From NCBI GenBank assembly GCA_963576735.1, contig OY755171.1, positions 13,330,001 through 13,394,000 of the forward strand: a stretch of DNA of 64,000 nt, given 5' to 3'. Position 1 is the first letter of the stretch. Every line of letters starts with the position of its first letter. Under the pieces are notes generated by a model. That model made no database searches and was not told the origin of the DNA. It saw only the letters and a list, made by a program, of their open reading frames with translations. The stretch comes from Bedellia somnulentella. Lineage: Eukaryota > Arthropoda > Insecta > Lepidoptera > Bedelliidae. The translations under genes were made by a program, and so were the position numbers. Of this stretch, positions 1 through 10,625 are shown in pieces.

Positions 1-1629
1 TTTTGGCAGGTATTCTTAATCATGAAGTTAGTTAGAATATAAAAACAATCAGAACCAAAGTCTTATGTAGTATTATCTGTGAAAACAAAACTTTGAAACT
101 AATGGTTGTAATTTAAACGGCTCGTCAACATTTTGAGTTATTTCCAGTGATTTGATTAAATAAGGTGGACCAGCGCATAATGTTGAGAGTGGATCTGTCG
201 AGATGACATCTGTGAGTCCAAAGTCTGGTTTTCGTAAGTGAATGTCTATGTTCTTTGGCTGTTTGTGTTGCTATTCGCTGTCGTCGACCGATGTCCAGAT
301 AAAAGCTTCTCTATTGCACGAAAAAGCACTCACTCTCAAATATTGATTTGTTACTTTGCCCGCAACTGAAAAGGAAAGACATGTTTTGGCTTCTGTCTTT
401 ATTAAGCGTGCAAATGGGCTCTCAGGTTTGCTTCTTTTTTATAAGGATACATGAATATATTTATATTGTATAAAGTATAGTGCGTAGTTTTGAAAGTTTT
501 GTTTCTTTACGGTTTTTAGGGTGGAGGCGATCGGTAAAAGCAAAATTACTATATATATCCCATTTAAAAACCAATAAAAACGTGATGATATTAATTTTAT
601 GGTTTAAAAAAAGACTTTTGAGACGTGGTACATTGCCTTTATCCGCGAATAAATAATTTCGTTTCATTAAATCTTGTACATTATACATTTGCCACAAAAA
701 ATATTTCTAGGAAATTTCTAGTCGATAATATAATAATAAAATGTTAGGGTGAAGAACCCTTATCACTTAGGAGTATAAAACATATTCTCAGACCTACCAA
801 ATTTGTATGCGAAATTTCATTTAAATTGGTTCAGCAAATTTTCGGATAAGTTTAGTGACAGACACTGTGACACGTGAACTTTACATATTGGATAGGCAAA
901 AATAAAACAAGCCTGAAATTTAATTTCAGCTTAATAATACTACTTGTTATTGTTACCCTCGATCATACTTTTTCCTTACCTTTACTTGCCATTACGAAAC
1001 CCGTCACGGTCAAAATGTTTCGTACTTGGCTAATTATATAAATGTACATATTTAAAGTGTATAGAAAATCACGCTCGTAGAAACCAATATGCATATTAAA
1101 CTACCTTACACATTTGTTTGTAACAAAATTGAATATGGCCCCATGTTCGCCTGTTACGCAAGGTACCATAGAACGGTATCATAGAACATTTATTGGATTA
1201 TAGTGTAATAATCAATTATATATTTCATTGAGAAATATACAATAGCTACAACATTCGTTTAATAGGTCATTAATTCATCTATACGACAATAAGAGTAACA
1301 AGCGGCAGTGTAGAGCCGTAAGTGAGTACAATAAAGGCCGCGCTACATTAAGCTCTCGCTAGTGCGCCGTTAGCAAGATAACGAGACCCACTGCCGGGCA
1401 CTACCATAATTTATCCCGGGCGAGCTCGTTAAAAACTTATAAAGACGCACATTGTTAGCCGCGGCCAATATTCACGGAGACTCGGGAATACTCTGGATAT
1501 ACGAGCTGCCTAACGACTGCTGTTTCATACGAGCCATTGCGCAGACGAACGTCTACGCCAGCCGACTACGCCTAGAACTTCAAACCCGATGTTTTCGGTT
1601 AATCACATGATAGTTGCCAAAGTCTTAAT
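1..1629. other. non-coding, nothing recognised
   Basis: AT-rich sequence with only short chance open frames. A moderately GC-richer patch lies around 1320-1580. No repeat family, exon or RNA gene can be supported here. Confidence 0.5.
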
Positions 1630-1800
1630 ATGGCTAAGCTCATCTCGTTTACGCCACATATCCCCGGAGGTTTGGCAAAGACTTATGAACATCATGAGAC
1701 ATTATGTCACCCACTTTAGAGTACCTAATTTTGGCTGGACAGTTCATTCATGTGATAGAGGACAGGCCTTCTACCGTTTTGTACAAAGACGCTGTTTCAA
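1630..1800 (-). repeat. SINE-B fragment, degenerate
   Basis: Resembles the better copies at 43323-43650 and 49190-49440: the ATCCCCGGAGG block, the paired CATCA/GTCACC words and the GACAGGCC..CCGTTTTGTAC block occur in the same order. It has many substitutions and ends where the SINE-A copy at 1806 starts. A short open frame across it is a by-product of the repeat. Confidence 0.6.
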
Positions 1801-1805
1801 GTTTT

Positions 1806-2030
1806 AGTGTCGGCTTAGAATAGCACTACCCCATTTCTTTCGGTGGGTGTACGTAAGAGGCGACTAACGGTATTGGGACTTTTAAGGGATTTTTGGGCAA
1901 TGCGGTTGGAGACCCATCACCAACAACCTTTACTTTACCATTTTTCCCCCCACTCAACTTTCCAAAAGTGGCTGAGAAATTTCTAATTCCTTAGCTCTGG
2001 CTACCCCTTTTCGGGATTTATAGCCGTGAG
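1806..2030 (+). repeat. SINE-A copy
   Basis: About 225 bp matching the family seen at 2585, 9031, 40079, 47701 and 61322. It runs from AGTGTCGGCTTAGAATAGCA to the 3' hairpin GGCTACCCC..GGGATTTATAGCC and GTGAG. Here the terminal TATG repeats are lost. I infer a non-autonomous retroposon and did not match it to a named family. Confidence 0.75.
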
Positions 2031-2279
2031 TTAAGATAACATTTTTGTTTAAACTACAAACCTCACTCCCAAAAACGATATTTTATATTATCTTTCGTAA
2101 GCTTAATAATCTGCCATGTAAATGTTATACTATAGACTTTTTAAATTTGTATGTATGTACGCTGTTTCCAGACAAAGTGCAACTAAGTTAATCACATGTT
2201 AGTAAAATATTTAATTAGCTTTTTTTCTATTCGTATACAAACGAAAAGAAATCCTTTCTTTTTCTTTGGGTGCCATCTC

Positions 2280-2405
2280 CTATCGGAGGTCGGCTATCAT
2301 TATGGCCATTTTGGCCCGTGATGTTGCGGCGAGGAACAATTCGATGGAACTGTAGTTGACCCATTCGGACAGATTTTGAAGCCAGTGGGTTTTCCTACGG
2401 CCCGG
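2280..2405 (-). pseudogene. LINE ORF C-terminal fragment
   Basis: Reading the minus strand gives an uninterrupted run of about 40 residues ending at a stop codon (complement of 2280-2282). It contains GRRKTHWLQNLSEW, then ELFLAATSRAKMA and MIADLR before the stop. I recognise this as the usual C-terminal end of a non-LTR retrotransposon polyprotein common in moths. The upstream part is missing, so this is a 5'-truncated dead copy. Clade not assigned. Confidence 0.55.
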
Positions 2406-2584
2406 AAATCTATCTATCCTAGAAATTCTTTATCAATGCGAAATTATCATAATTATACATATTGGGGCTGAATCATCTAGTTCTTATCTAAAAGGTGAAA
2501 ACTTAGTAAGAAAGATAAAGTTTTCAATCATAGTATTTTTTAACTTTTTTTTTAGTCTGAAGCTCTGCCTAGCCTTAGATTGTA

Positions 2585-2835
2585 TACATACATACATACA
2601 TATACTCACGGCTATAAATCCCTAGAAGGGGTAGCCAGAGCTAAGGAATTGGAAATTCCTCAGCGACTTTTGGAAATGTTAGTGGGGAAAAGATGGTAAA
2701 AACAAAGGTTGTTGGTGATGGGTCTCCAACCACGTCGCCCAAAAATCCCTTAAAAGCCCCAATACCGTTAGTCGCCTCTTACGTACATCCACCAGAAGAA
2801 ATGGGGTAGTGCTGTTCTAAGCCGACACTACACAG
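2585..2835 (-). repeat. SINE-A copy with (CATA)n tail
   Basis: Full-length-looking copy in reverse orientation: CATACATACATACATATACT tail, the hairpin, then a body ending in CCGACACTACACAGCA. It forms an inverted pair with 1806-2030, separated by about 550 bp. Confidence 0.8.
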
Positions 2836-3335
2836 CATACAGCAGCAACTTAGATAGTATATTAGGCCTTATTTAATGTAGATAGGAGAGAGTCTAATGA
2901 ATCGAGTTAAAAGTCATAATAATCCACCACACTAGTAACTAGACTAATTAAAATTATAGCTTAGACATACATAATTATTAGTTTCAACTCTCTAATCATA
3001 TCGAAAAGTTTGACAATAAAATAACTGAGCATGGCGCTGACGTTATCCCTCAAAGTTTCATAATAAAGAACAGCGTAATGGAAAAGCCGTGTGCTGATCC
3101 AATCAGAGTAAAGCTTTCAGGCAAGCCTCGTGACGAAAGCTTTTTACACTTAGTCCAGATGCATTGCGCGCAATTAGGTTACTACTGTTGCACGAACGAC
3201 AAACAATTACCATAGTGGCACTCACTGCTATTTTTATTACACCTTTTTGTATATATATTCCTCATAGCAACATTGAAGATACTTACGAGTATATATAAAA
3301 AGTATATAATTAGCTAAGTAAAGCAACTTAGCTAA
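2836..3335. other. non-coding, nothing recognised
   Basis: AT-rich, no coding signal, no repeat I can match elsewhere in the window. Confidence 0.45.
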
Positions 3336-3440
3336 GCTTAATATACGTACATACATATTCTCACGCCGTTAGTTCCCATTGGGGTAGGCAGAGACTATCG
3401 ATCGCCACTTTGTACGATCCTGGCAAATCTCTCTAGCTTA
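3336..3440 (-). repeat. LINE 3' end fragment
   Basis: The reverse complement closely matches 55210-55310: the GGATCGTACAAAGTGGCGAT block, then GCCTACCCCAATGGGAACTA, GGCGTGAG and a (TATG)n-like tail. It is the terminal ~100 bp of the LINE whose longer copy lies at 54958-55310. Confidence 0.75.
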
Positions 3441-3547
3441 ACTAAGTAAGAAACCCAATATTTATTGTTAGTTAGAACTTAGCATAGGAAATGCTGGAAA
3501 TTCAAAATGCAGCCAAGAGTGTGTCAGGCCAAGCTTAATGTTTCGTA

Positions 3548-3597
3548 GTAAAGGAATGCATACATATACTCCTGCTATTAGTTTCAATTGGGGTACC
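3548..3597 (-). repeat. LINE 3' tail, short fragment
   Basis: The reverse complement reads TACCCCAATTGAAACTAATA, then GGAGTATATGTATGC, a diverged copy of the last ~50 bp of the same LINE. It directly abuts the palindromic element at 3600. Confidence 0.5.
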
Positions 3598-3599
3598 AC

Positions 3600-3743
3600 T
3601 TACGCCCAATTTCTGAATTGAGTATTCAAGCTGAAAACGACTTAAGTATCGTTTTGTCTCATTCAGTTGTTAAAATTTCAATGCGACAGAACGATACTTA
3701 AGTTATTCTCGGCTGGAATACTGAATTCAGAAATCGGGCGTTA
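3600..3743. mobile_element. palindromic MITE, about 145 bp
   Basis: Two imperfect inverted arms of about 64 bp, 3600-3663 and 3679-3743, surround a ~15 bp loop. The arms share ACGCCC.ATTTCTGAATT, the central CTTAAGTATCGTT and TGTC.CATT. This is a fold-back DNA element without coding capacity. The target duplication is not clear, so the superfamily is unassigned. Confidence 0.65.
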
Positions 3744-4494
3744 GAGTAATGGACTTGATGAAACAATCAAGCTTCGTTTACATTAAAACTTTAAGAAACG
3801 AATTCTTATAGAGCAGTTTTTGAAATATAGCTCATTTTCATTATAATCTTATTGTATCAATCCCAATTATTTCACTCAAGTAATAAATAGATGTTAATTT
3901 TGCCTCGAAAGTTTAATTTATGATGTATTCTAGTATACATGTTTGATTAACTTTAAATTATTGCGAATGCAACCTGCTTGAATGCGTCCCAAAAATATTT
4001 TTCATTCATTGCTACAAGTATTTACTCCATCCAGAAAACATATGATTACAATTAAAACTTATTTTTTTTTAAGTTTACGAAAGATAATATGAATAATACC
4101 TTTTTTGGCAAAAGTTAGTTAGTACAAGCTTTGTAGTTTAAATAAAAATGTTATCTTTTTAATATACTAATTTATACAGTATTCAAGAGATTAGTGATTC
4201 TAAATATTTTAAATGTGATGTGAAATGAAGAGATTTCCCTGTATTGTTGCCATTTTGGTAGCAGTCTAGGTTGTTCCATACAATAATGGAACTTAGCTTT
4301 AGGTGCGTATTTATAATTGTATAATCCAAATGCATTAGTGAGTATTAATGTTAAGGTTCTTTCACACGACCGCCCCCGCGTCTGACAAACGAGATTAAAG
4401 GGTGGAAAGCTCATGTTATTATTCCCAAGAAACACGTCCAAGCCGCATATCAGCCAAATCAAGGCATTGCTGTATCCTTTAAGCATTTTGAACT
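3744..4494. other. non-coding, nothing recognised
   Basis: AT-rich sequence without an exon, repeat copy or RNA gene that I can support. The longest open frame, on the minus strand at about 4172-4486, has no recognisable domain. Confidence 0.45.
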
Positions 4495-5890
4495 GGTTGT
4501 GTAAAAGGCATATATACGGCTATACGGCTACTATACGGCTTATTTGGGCACAAATTTTACGGCTTTAGAACGTACATTGGCATTTGCGTGAGTTAATTAC
4601 GGCTAACGGCCGTAAAAAAACATTATATTGGACAATGAAAAGGCGAATGGCCGTAAAAGAGCATTTTTTGCTTCAAAAAACATGCCAAAGGCCGCAAAAA
4701 AGCACTGCTGTTGTCAAAATACGGGCCAACGGCATTAGAAAAGACTCATAATGGTCATTCAAAGGGCCAATAGCATTGTATCTGTCAAATATACGGCCAA
4801 CGGCATGAAACTATTTTTACAGTGTCATTGCAAAATTATCTCTAACACCACGGCAAAGGTGATATTAACAATTAAACGTGATTCATTTATGTCAATGGAT
4901 GAACGACGGTGGCAGTGAGAGTGAAGTGACTTGACAACCATATTTATTTTATAAAAATATAAATCATAAAGTGTTAGTATTAGTTTAACTATAATTCTGT
5001 GCTTAAATTACTGCGCTTTGACTTTTACTGTGAATGTCTGTATAGTTTCCATTGAAAGTTTTCACGCGCCTTCGATTTATTGTAGTTTTTGAGGAAAAAA
5101 TGTGTGAAATGATAAAATAATTGTACATTCCGAGCATAGTTTGAGTTTTGTTTGCTTATTATTAGTAGTTATAGGTGTTTGAGGAGTTTAAATTTAAATG
5201 CCAGCATAACCGAAAGGATTATTTCTCTTAGAGGAAATAGATTAGAATGTTGATCTTTAGGCATAATAAAATATTAATGAAATGGTGCCACCATTATTAT
5301 AATTTGGAGATCCTTGAAGTAGAAAAAACCTCGCTTTCCAAATAATATGTGATATATGAATATTATAAAGGTATTAAAAATATATATGATTTATATGTTG
5401 TGGAATTCCTTTTATTAATACTATTTTTTTAGTTTTTTTAGAAATAATAAGATAACCTCAAATATTTTCCTTTTCATGGCTGCCTAATGGTTGACAAATG
5501 CATCAAAATGGATGCAAATACGGCTTGAGGCCTTAAAATAAGCCAAGTATATCTGGTTAATTTGCTGTTAGCCGTTTAAACAACACACAGTTGACCTTTG
5601 AAATGCTAGCCGTAAATTGGCATCCTGTTGTGCTAATTTACGGCTTTAGGCATTTATTATGTATAACTTCATGAGTTTACGCGGCTTTTGGCATGATTGT
5701 ACGACAGATTAATGCCACTATACGGCCAATGGCACTTGAATCCACTAAGAGCCGCAAAACTGGATTGAATTATTCCAATATCTGACTGCTATGCGGCTTT
5801 AGAGCGTTAGAATGATTTTGGAGTGCCAATATAAAGCCTTAAGACGTGTGGCAAACTTATATACGAGCTTTTACGGGCTTTAAGCTCTGC
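4495..5890. repeat. block rich in TACGGC/GCCGTA motifs
   Basis: The words ACGGC, GGCCGTA and CGGCTTTAG recur more than twenty times, in both orientations. They form two clusters, 4505-4860 and 5515-5880, separated by a ~650 bp AT-rich centre with almost none. The layout resembles the subterminal transposase-binding arrays of some DNA transposons, but I found no convincing terminal inverted repeat or target duplication. It could also be a decayed minisatellite. Confidence 0.5.
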
Positions 5891-7379
5891 ATAGGTATAG
5901 AAAAAGATAGTTAGAGGGCTTTTCGTGTTACTTGGGTTGTATGTAAGAATGGACTAGGCATTATATTTAAAAGTAAATAAATATGAAGATTAAAACAGCG
6001 CGTATATTTATTGAGTCAGTCAAAGTCTGAGTCCAGGGCGAGTGTTATTGTGTGTACCTTTGGAGCACGCCCAATCAAAGATGAGTATATCTAACAGTGA
6101 ACCCCGCGCCCGTGCCTCCCCCGCTATCGCCGCGCGGTCAGCCGACTCGACTAAACACAAATCAACACCGATTCTCCATTTGTCAGACACGGGAATGTAA
6201 TTATGGCCGGAACACTTTCAGGGACCGCGGGGAGCACTCGCCCGCACCGGCCCACCTACTTCCAGCTTTTAGTTTACATTAGCACAATATCACTCCACTA
6301 TACTCCCAAACATTCCTTAATGTATAACTGATGAATACTCCATCTAGATCCAGTAGATACCAGTTTAAGTGCTAAGTCAAATTGGAACATCAAAATTGGC
6401 TGCACTACAGGTGGTATCAACGTGTGTCTCCATATTTAATGTGTTTGCCAATTAGTGTGAATTTGTAAACGCTTAGAAGCGAGCGACAGCACACGTAAAT
6501 TAAAGTGTCGTTATGTCGGCGTACGGACGAGGTCCTGTTCCTCGGCTTCGTTACTCTGACACAAGTTAAACTAAATTAATAAACTTGCAGCAGTCCGCCT
6601 TTATTAAAAAACACTCATTAAAGCGGAAGAAAAGTAGGTGAAGTTGCCGGTGGGGACAGCGCCGCTAATTGCGCCGCCGTTATTGCTTAAATAAAGTTTA
6701 GTGAGAACAAGTTTTAATTAAAAATGTGAGAATAGTTTTTAATAAAGGATCGAGCTGTGCGCGTATATTGCGAAAGTTGGAGTGATGTATTCGGTGGCGT
6801 GATATGATGGTCGGGATTAAAACCACCACGTCTAACTATTGCTGCCTTGCGCGCCCAAGCTTCACCCAACTTATTACGACAATGATGCAACTAGAATCCC
6901 TATTGTAGTGCCAATCTAACACTCTTTATTGGATTATATAGTTACCTGTGTCATATGGCACAGTTAATAAGAAGCGAAACTAATAACGCTGTTGATTTAC
7001 GTTTGCTCTTGTTATTACGACTTATGTGAAATGTAATATCGGCATGCTCTACGTACAGTTTCACGCACACTCACGAGGCGTCGACTACGAGTGTGCAATA
7101 CGTTTAATAAAAGAGGGACGTGGAGTAAATCCTTCAATTTCGCCAGCACACAGTGGCGTATTCTCGTTAACCGTGGCAATAAGTTAAACGAGTATGGCCA
7201 CCCGCGCACCATCGCGCCTTACGCTCCGTCGCCCCGCGCCTATATTGATAACTAACACAGCTACTAAGATGACAATCATATTATGTTTTAGCTTTATAGT
7301 GTCCCAATGCTTAAGAGTTTAAGGTCTTTTTAAGTGATCGAAGGGTAATGCCGTGGTATGGCTGGATACACGTCGTCCT
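5891..7379. other. non-coding; GC-richer patch at 6090-6260
   Basis: No gene. Around 6090-6260 and 6640-6690 the base composition rises and short proline-rich open frames appear, but there are no flanking splice sites or recognisable domains. It may be regulatory DNA, without direct support. Confidence 0.35.
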
Positions 7380-7490
7380 TTATTTTATCATATTTTCTCG
7401 CCCAACTTCCAAAAGTGGCTTAGGGATTTCTAAGTCTGAAACTTTGGCTATCACTTTTTGGAATTTATAGTGAGTATTTATGTTATCCAA
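7380..7490 (+). repeat. SINE-A fragment, strongly degenerate
   Basis: The 3' half of the family is recognisable by CTTCCAAAAGTGGCT and GGATTTCTAA, followed by the decayed hairpin region ending in TTTATAGTGAG. Many substitutions make it an old copy. Confidence 0.5.
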
Positions 7491-7857
7491 GATCATCCAT
7501 TGAGGTATTAAGTAGTAATTTACCAATTTACTTATAATTATAATTTATATATAATTTATTATCAATCTACTTTTTTGTCCGTTTGTAAATGGAGTTGTAA
7601 ACTAAATTGGAATTTAGCTTATCGTGCTCTTCCAAGCACGAAATTATTATTGCTAATTAAAATTTTTACTATTTACTTCATTTTAAACTTAAAGTTTATA
7701 CAAAACCTAGGTACACTTCTAGAGCATAGTAAAATTCTATTTTATTTCAAATATCCGCATTCATTTTTTACACACTGCTTCTCTACATAACATCAGTTCA
7801 CGCGATGTAAGAATTTTGTCAGTCGCATTTATAACTGGAATGGAATGAATGAAGAAT

Positions 7858-7972
7858 GGGAACAAGTTGGTAAAATAAAGGACGGTTGGTGATGTGTCTC
7901 AAACCACATCGCCCAACAGATCGCTCAAAAAGCATCAATACAATTAAAAGCACACACGGAAAGAAATGAGTT
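7858..7972 (-). repeat. SINE-A fragment, strongly degenerate
   Basis: Reverse-oriented remnant with AATAAAGG, GGTTGGTGATG, GTCTCAAACCACATCGCCCA and a decayed 5' end. It forms an inverted pair with 7380-7490. Confidence 0.5.
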
Positions 7973-8454
7973 AATTATGTTTTTTTATTATCAAATTTAA
8001 ACTCTAAACAGAACAAACGACTGTCAAATAAAACTCAGGCATCAGAGACCTGCACATATAAAATCGAAAGTTATTTCTAACGTTTTTATTGACCTCTGTT
8101 TTCATTTATTTCACTTTGTTCCTACAACCGTGTAATGGAATTGTAATCCACAATTGCTTTTCTGTAATTGGATTACAGCGCGAGTAAAAGTTTCATTGTC
8201 GACTGGTAAAATAATGTCCCCACTTGATGAGAATGAAGCGGTCGGTATTGAATTACATAGCATCACAATAATCTAAAATTACGTTGGCTAAGGGTTACTG
8301 TTTAGGTTCCTATGTTCAAGTTCCATTAGCGCTGAGGTCGAATACTCGTATTATGAATATTGGTATTATTTCTGAGTCATAGATGCTCTTTCTACTAGTA
8401 TGTTATTCTGATGTATTCTGTTATTTTTATTGATTCTCTTTATATGACTTATGA

Positions 8455-8460
8455 GCTATA
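8455..8460. repeat. target-site duplication, left copy
   Basis: GCTATA immediately before the first base of the left inverted repeat. The same six bases follow the right end at 22809-22814. A 6-bp duplication is typical of Polinton/Maverick integration. Confidence 0.9.
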
Positions 8461-8556
8461 AGTAGTAGGGTTATGGGAGTTCTGGCTCAACCCCCTCCAC
8501 CCCCGCTTCTCTCCCCTCTCTCGCCTCAAAGTATTATCAAGGGCAGCAGACCCAAC

Positions 8557-8558
<2 letters not shown>

Positions 8559-8614
<56 letters not shown>
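8559..8614 (+). repeat. poly(A) tract of 56 in the left inverted repeat
   Basis: An uninterrupted run of A starting 98 bp inside the element end. The right-hand counterpart is 46 T at 22665-22710. A lysine-rich open frame across it is an artefact. Confidence 0.9.
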
Positions 8615-8618
<4 letters not shown>

Positions 8619-8877
8619 TAGCCCCCCATTTGAAGCGATTGCGCTGGGTTTCAGAGCTGTATCTGTAAGCGTTTCAGAGATACATAATCCTTTCCAAACC
8701 TCCTAGATGATTAGTAATCACCTCATTAATGATGCCTCGGCTTCATGCTCAAAACTCATTAAGCTAATGCATCATTGTATTTGATTTCAATGTCTTAATC
8801 ACCTACCTGACGTCATCCACATTCTAAACAAAACCCACTTTAACGAATACTAACATAATGTTTTAATGCTCAAGTCT

Positions 8878-8955
8878 CAAATATTCACGCTGTATATCCC
8901 CGGAAGGGTAGGCAGAGGTACTACTACTTCTAAACATCATATGACATTAACAACC
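8878..8955 (-). repeat. SINE-B 3' fragment inside the left inverted repeat
   Basis: CACGCTGTATATCCCCGGAA followed by GGGTAGGCAGAGGTACTACT and CTTCTAAACATCA matches the 3' part of SINE-B copies elsewhere in the window. The same fragment is in the right arm at 22324-22401. Confidence 0.7.
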
Positions 8956-9030
8956 GAGGTTCTGCCTAGTGAGCTATCACGGATGATTTAATATTTATTT
9001 TATATTGACTTATGATATTTCGCATATTAT

Positions 9031-9271
9031 GTAGACTTAGAATAGCACTACCCCATTTCTTACTTCAGGTGTACTTAAGAGGCAACTAACGGTATTGGGG
9101 CTTTAAAGGGATTTTCGTGCGATGAGGTTGGAGGCCGCTCACAATAAAACTTTATTTCATCATCTGTTCCCCATTCAACTTTCCAAAAGTGGCTAAAGTA
9201 TTTTTAATTCCTTAGCTCTGGCTACCCCTTCTAGAGATTTATAGTCGTGAGCATATTTATGTATGATGTAT
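9031..9271 (+). repeat. SINE-A copy inside the left inverted repeat
   Basis: Nearly full-length SINE-A: CTTAGAATAGCACTACCCCA, CTAACGGTATTGGGGCTTTA, the TTCCAAAAGTGGCT block, the 3' hairpin and a diverged TATG tail. It is a host-type repeat carried by the Polinton and present in both arms. Confidence 0.8.
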
Positions 9272-9610
9272 CTATATAAATTACTTATACTTATAAATAA
9301 CTTATTCGTTCTGTCTATCCAATACAATATTATCATTTTCCACACTTCACAATTTTTATATATAAATTCATCATATTGCAGCTACTTGATTAATTAAACA
9401 AGTGTGCGAATACGTATCTCATCATTTTTTGAAAACATACGTAGTCTACCTACTCTTTCTCATAATATGGAAGTCTTATCGGAACTTTATCGAAATAGTT
9501 AACGATATTAGTTATCAAATACTCATTAACATGCTAAAGTCCTGTTTGTCAATCAACAATATTAAGAAACGAGAAAATCAACATCTTTATCACAATTGCA
9601 TCACTACGAG

Positions 9611-9617
9611 TATATAA
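9611..9617 (+). promoter_or_regulatory. TATA box for the left inverted-repeat gene
   Basis: TATATAA about 107 bp before the proposed start codon at 9718. Transcription would begin near 9640, leaving a leader of about 80 nt. The copy for the right-arm gene lies at 21662-21668 on the minus strand. Confidence 0.5.
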
Positions 9618-9717
9618 CATGGTCAGACAATAGATTCTTCATATTGCGTTGATAGTGACCCGTTACTACTACTCTCCTTTGCTCGTACAAGTGAATACAA
9701 CACCTCCACTACAAACT

Positions 9718-10423
9718 ATGGAAGTAAGTATATCTTAACACATTATTTTATTGTATTGTTAATATATTTTCGCTATAATACTATTGTGTTAAACGTAGTT
9801 GATGGATCCTGGAACCCGTATATGACATTGTACATGTATGTATCTTATGTGTATGCTATAAAGATTCCAAACCATAAAGTGTTAACAGTGGGTAACCTTA
9901 TCTAATAATGTTTGTTATTTGCTATTTGTTTTAGACATCACATTGTGCCGACATCATAGATGAAACGTTGGTGGAGAATACTTTTAAAACCTATTACTAT
10001 GGTTTGTCGGACGAAGAAACATCTCTACCACCGCCTTCATACTCCACGAAGAAACGAAAGCATTCAGCACTCGAACACTCGATTGATGAGTTTTTCGAAG
10101 AAAATAAAAAGAAGAAAACGAACTGCTCATCTACTGTTGGTCGGGCCACAAAAGACGGCGGAATGTCATATGTTTCGTCAAATCGAAATGATGCAGCGAA
10201 TGCCACACATATGATTAAAATTGAAATATTCGATCTTAAAAAGACAGCAAACATCGATCAACAAAATCAATGGAAATACGCCGACGTGCGGCTTAAGTAT
10301 TATGTGGAACCGACAAAAAATTCGAATCACCAAAGAGTTCGAGAAGTAATATATAACATAACGAAAGAAATTTCAGAAATACCAAACGTTAAAAAATATC
10401 ACTTTTCTAATAAAAATTCTTAA
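9718..10423 (+). CDS. spliced inverted-repeat gene, unknown function (left copy)
   Basis: Proposed exons are 9718-9723 (ATG GAA) and 9935-10423, with an intron at 9724-9934 that begins GTAAGT and ends TTTGTTTTAG. Joining them gives a 164-residue frame starting METSHCADIIDETLVENTF; without the intron the frame lacks an ATG near its 5' end. The product is hydrophilic, with a basic KKRK stretch near residue 40 and a KKKK run near 60 that could act as nuclear localisation signals. An acidic/basic low-complexity middle is followed by a C-terminal part of alternating strands and helices (MIKIEIFDLKK, then KYADVRLKYYVEP). No domain recognised. AATAAA at 10409 overlaps the last codons. An identical copy lies in the other arm at 20856-21561. 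A role in regulation or replication of the element is a guess. Confidence 0.75.
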
Positions 10424-10537
10424 TGTTAAATACATTAAATAATATTAAACTTAATAACGCCTTACTTAAGTATTTTTCATTAAGAAATTGAATTACTCAT
10501 TAGTCATATCATTAGCTAACACAGTGCTAGTAACAAA

Positions 10538-10546
10538 TATAAAAGG
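10538..10546 (+). promoter_or_regulatory. TATA box for the polymerase gene
   Basis: TATAAAAGG lies in the unique sequence just inside the left inverted repeat, 88 bp before the proposed POLB start at 10626. An initiator-like ATCATT follows about 28 bp downstream, near 10566. The position fits a conventional RNA polymerase II core promoter. Confidence 0.6.
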
Positions 10547-10625
10547 TCTGTAGGTTACCTTTCAATCATTATTACATTTTTAAACGAAGATAGTAACATC
10601 ACTCTTGTATAGTACTGTTATCCAA

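Larger units (their letters stand above)
8461..10442 (+). repeat. left terminal inverted repeat of the Polinton
   Basis: About 1,982 bp. It pairs with 20837-22808; inside the A tract the coordinates of matching bases sum to 31279, outside it to 31269. Identity is continuous up to 10433, one mismatch occurs at 10434, and matching stops after 10442. It contains a poly(A) tract, fragments of both host SINE families, and a complete spliced gene with its own TATA box. Its length and gene content are unusual for an inverted repeat of this class. Confidence 0.92.

Noticed and set aside
8473..8706. Open frame with a long lysine run at the left end of the element
   Set aside because: It is only the poly(A) tract read as codons; the right-arm copy has a different length and frame, so no protein is conserved.
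9402..9617. 71-codon frame in the inverted repeat before the TATA box
   Set aside because: No ATG-supported start that fits the promoter, AT-driven composition, and it ends at the promoter of the better gene.
9997..10254. Minus-strand open frame opposite the inverted-repeat gene
   Set aside because: It is the shadow of the spliced gene on the + strand; the sense frame has a start, splice sites and a poly(A) signal.
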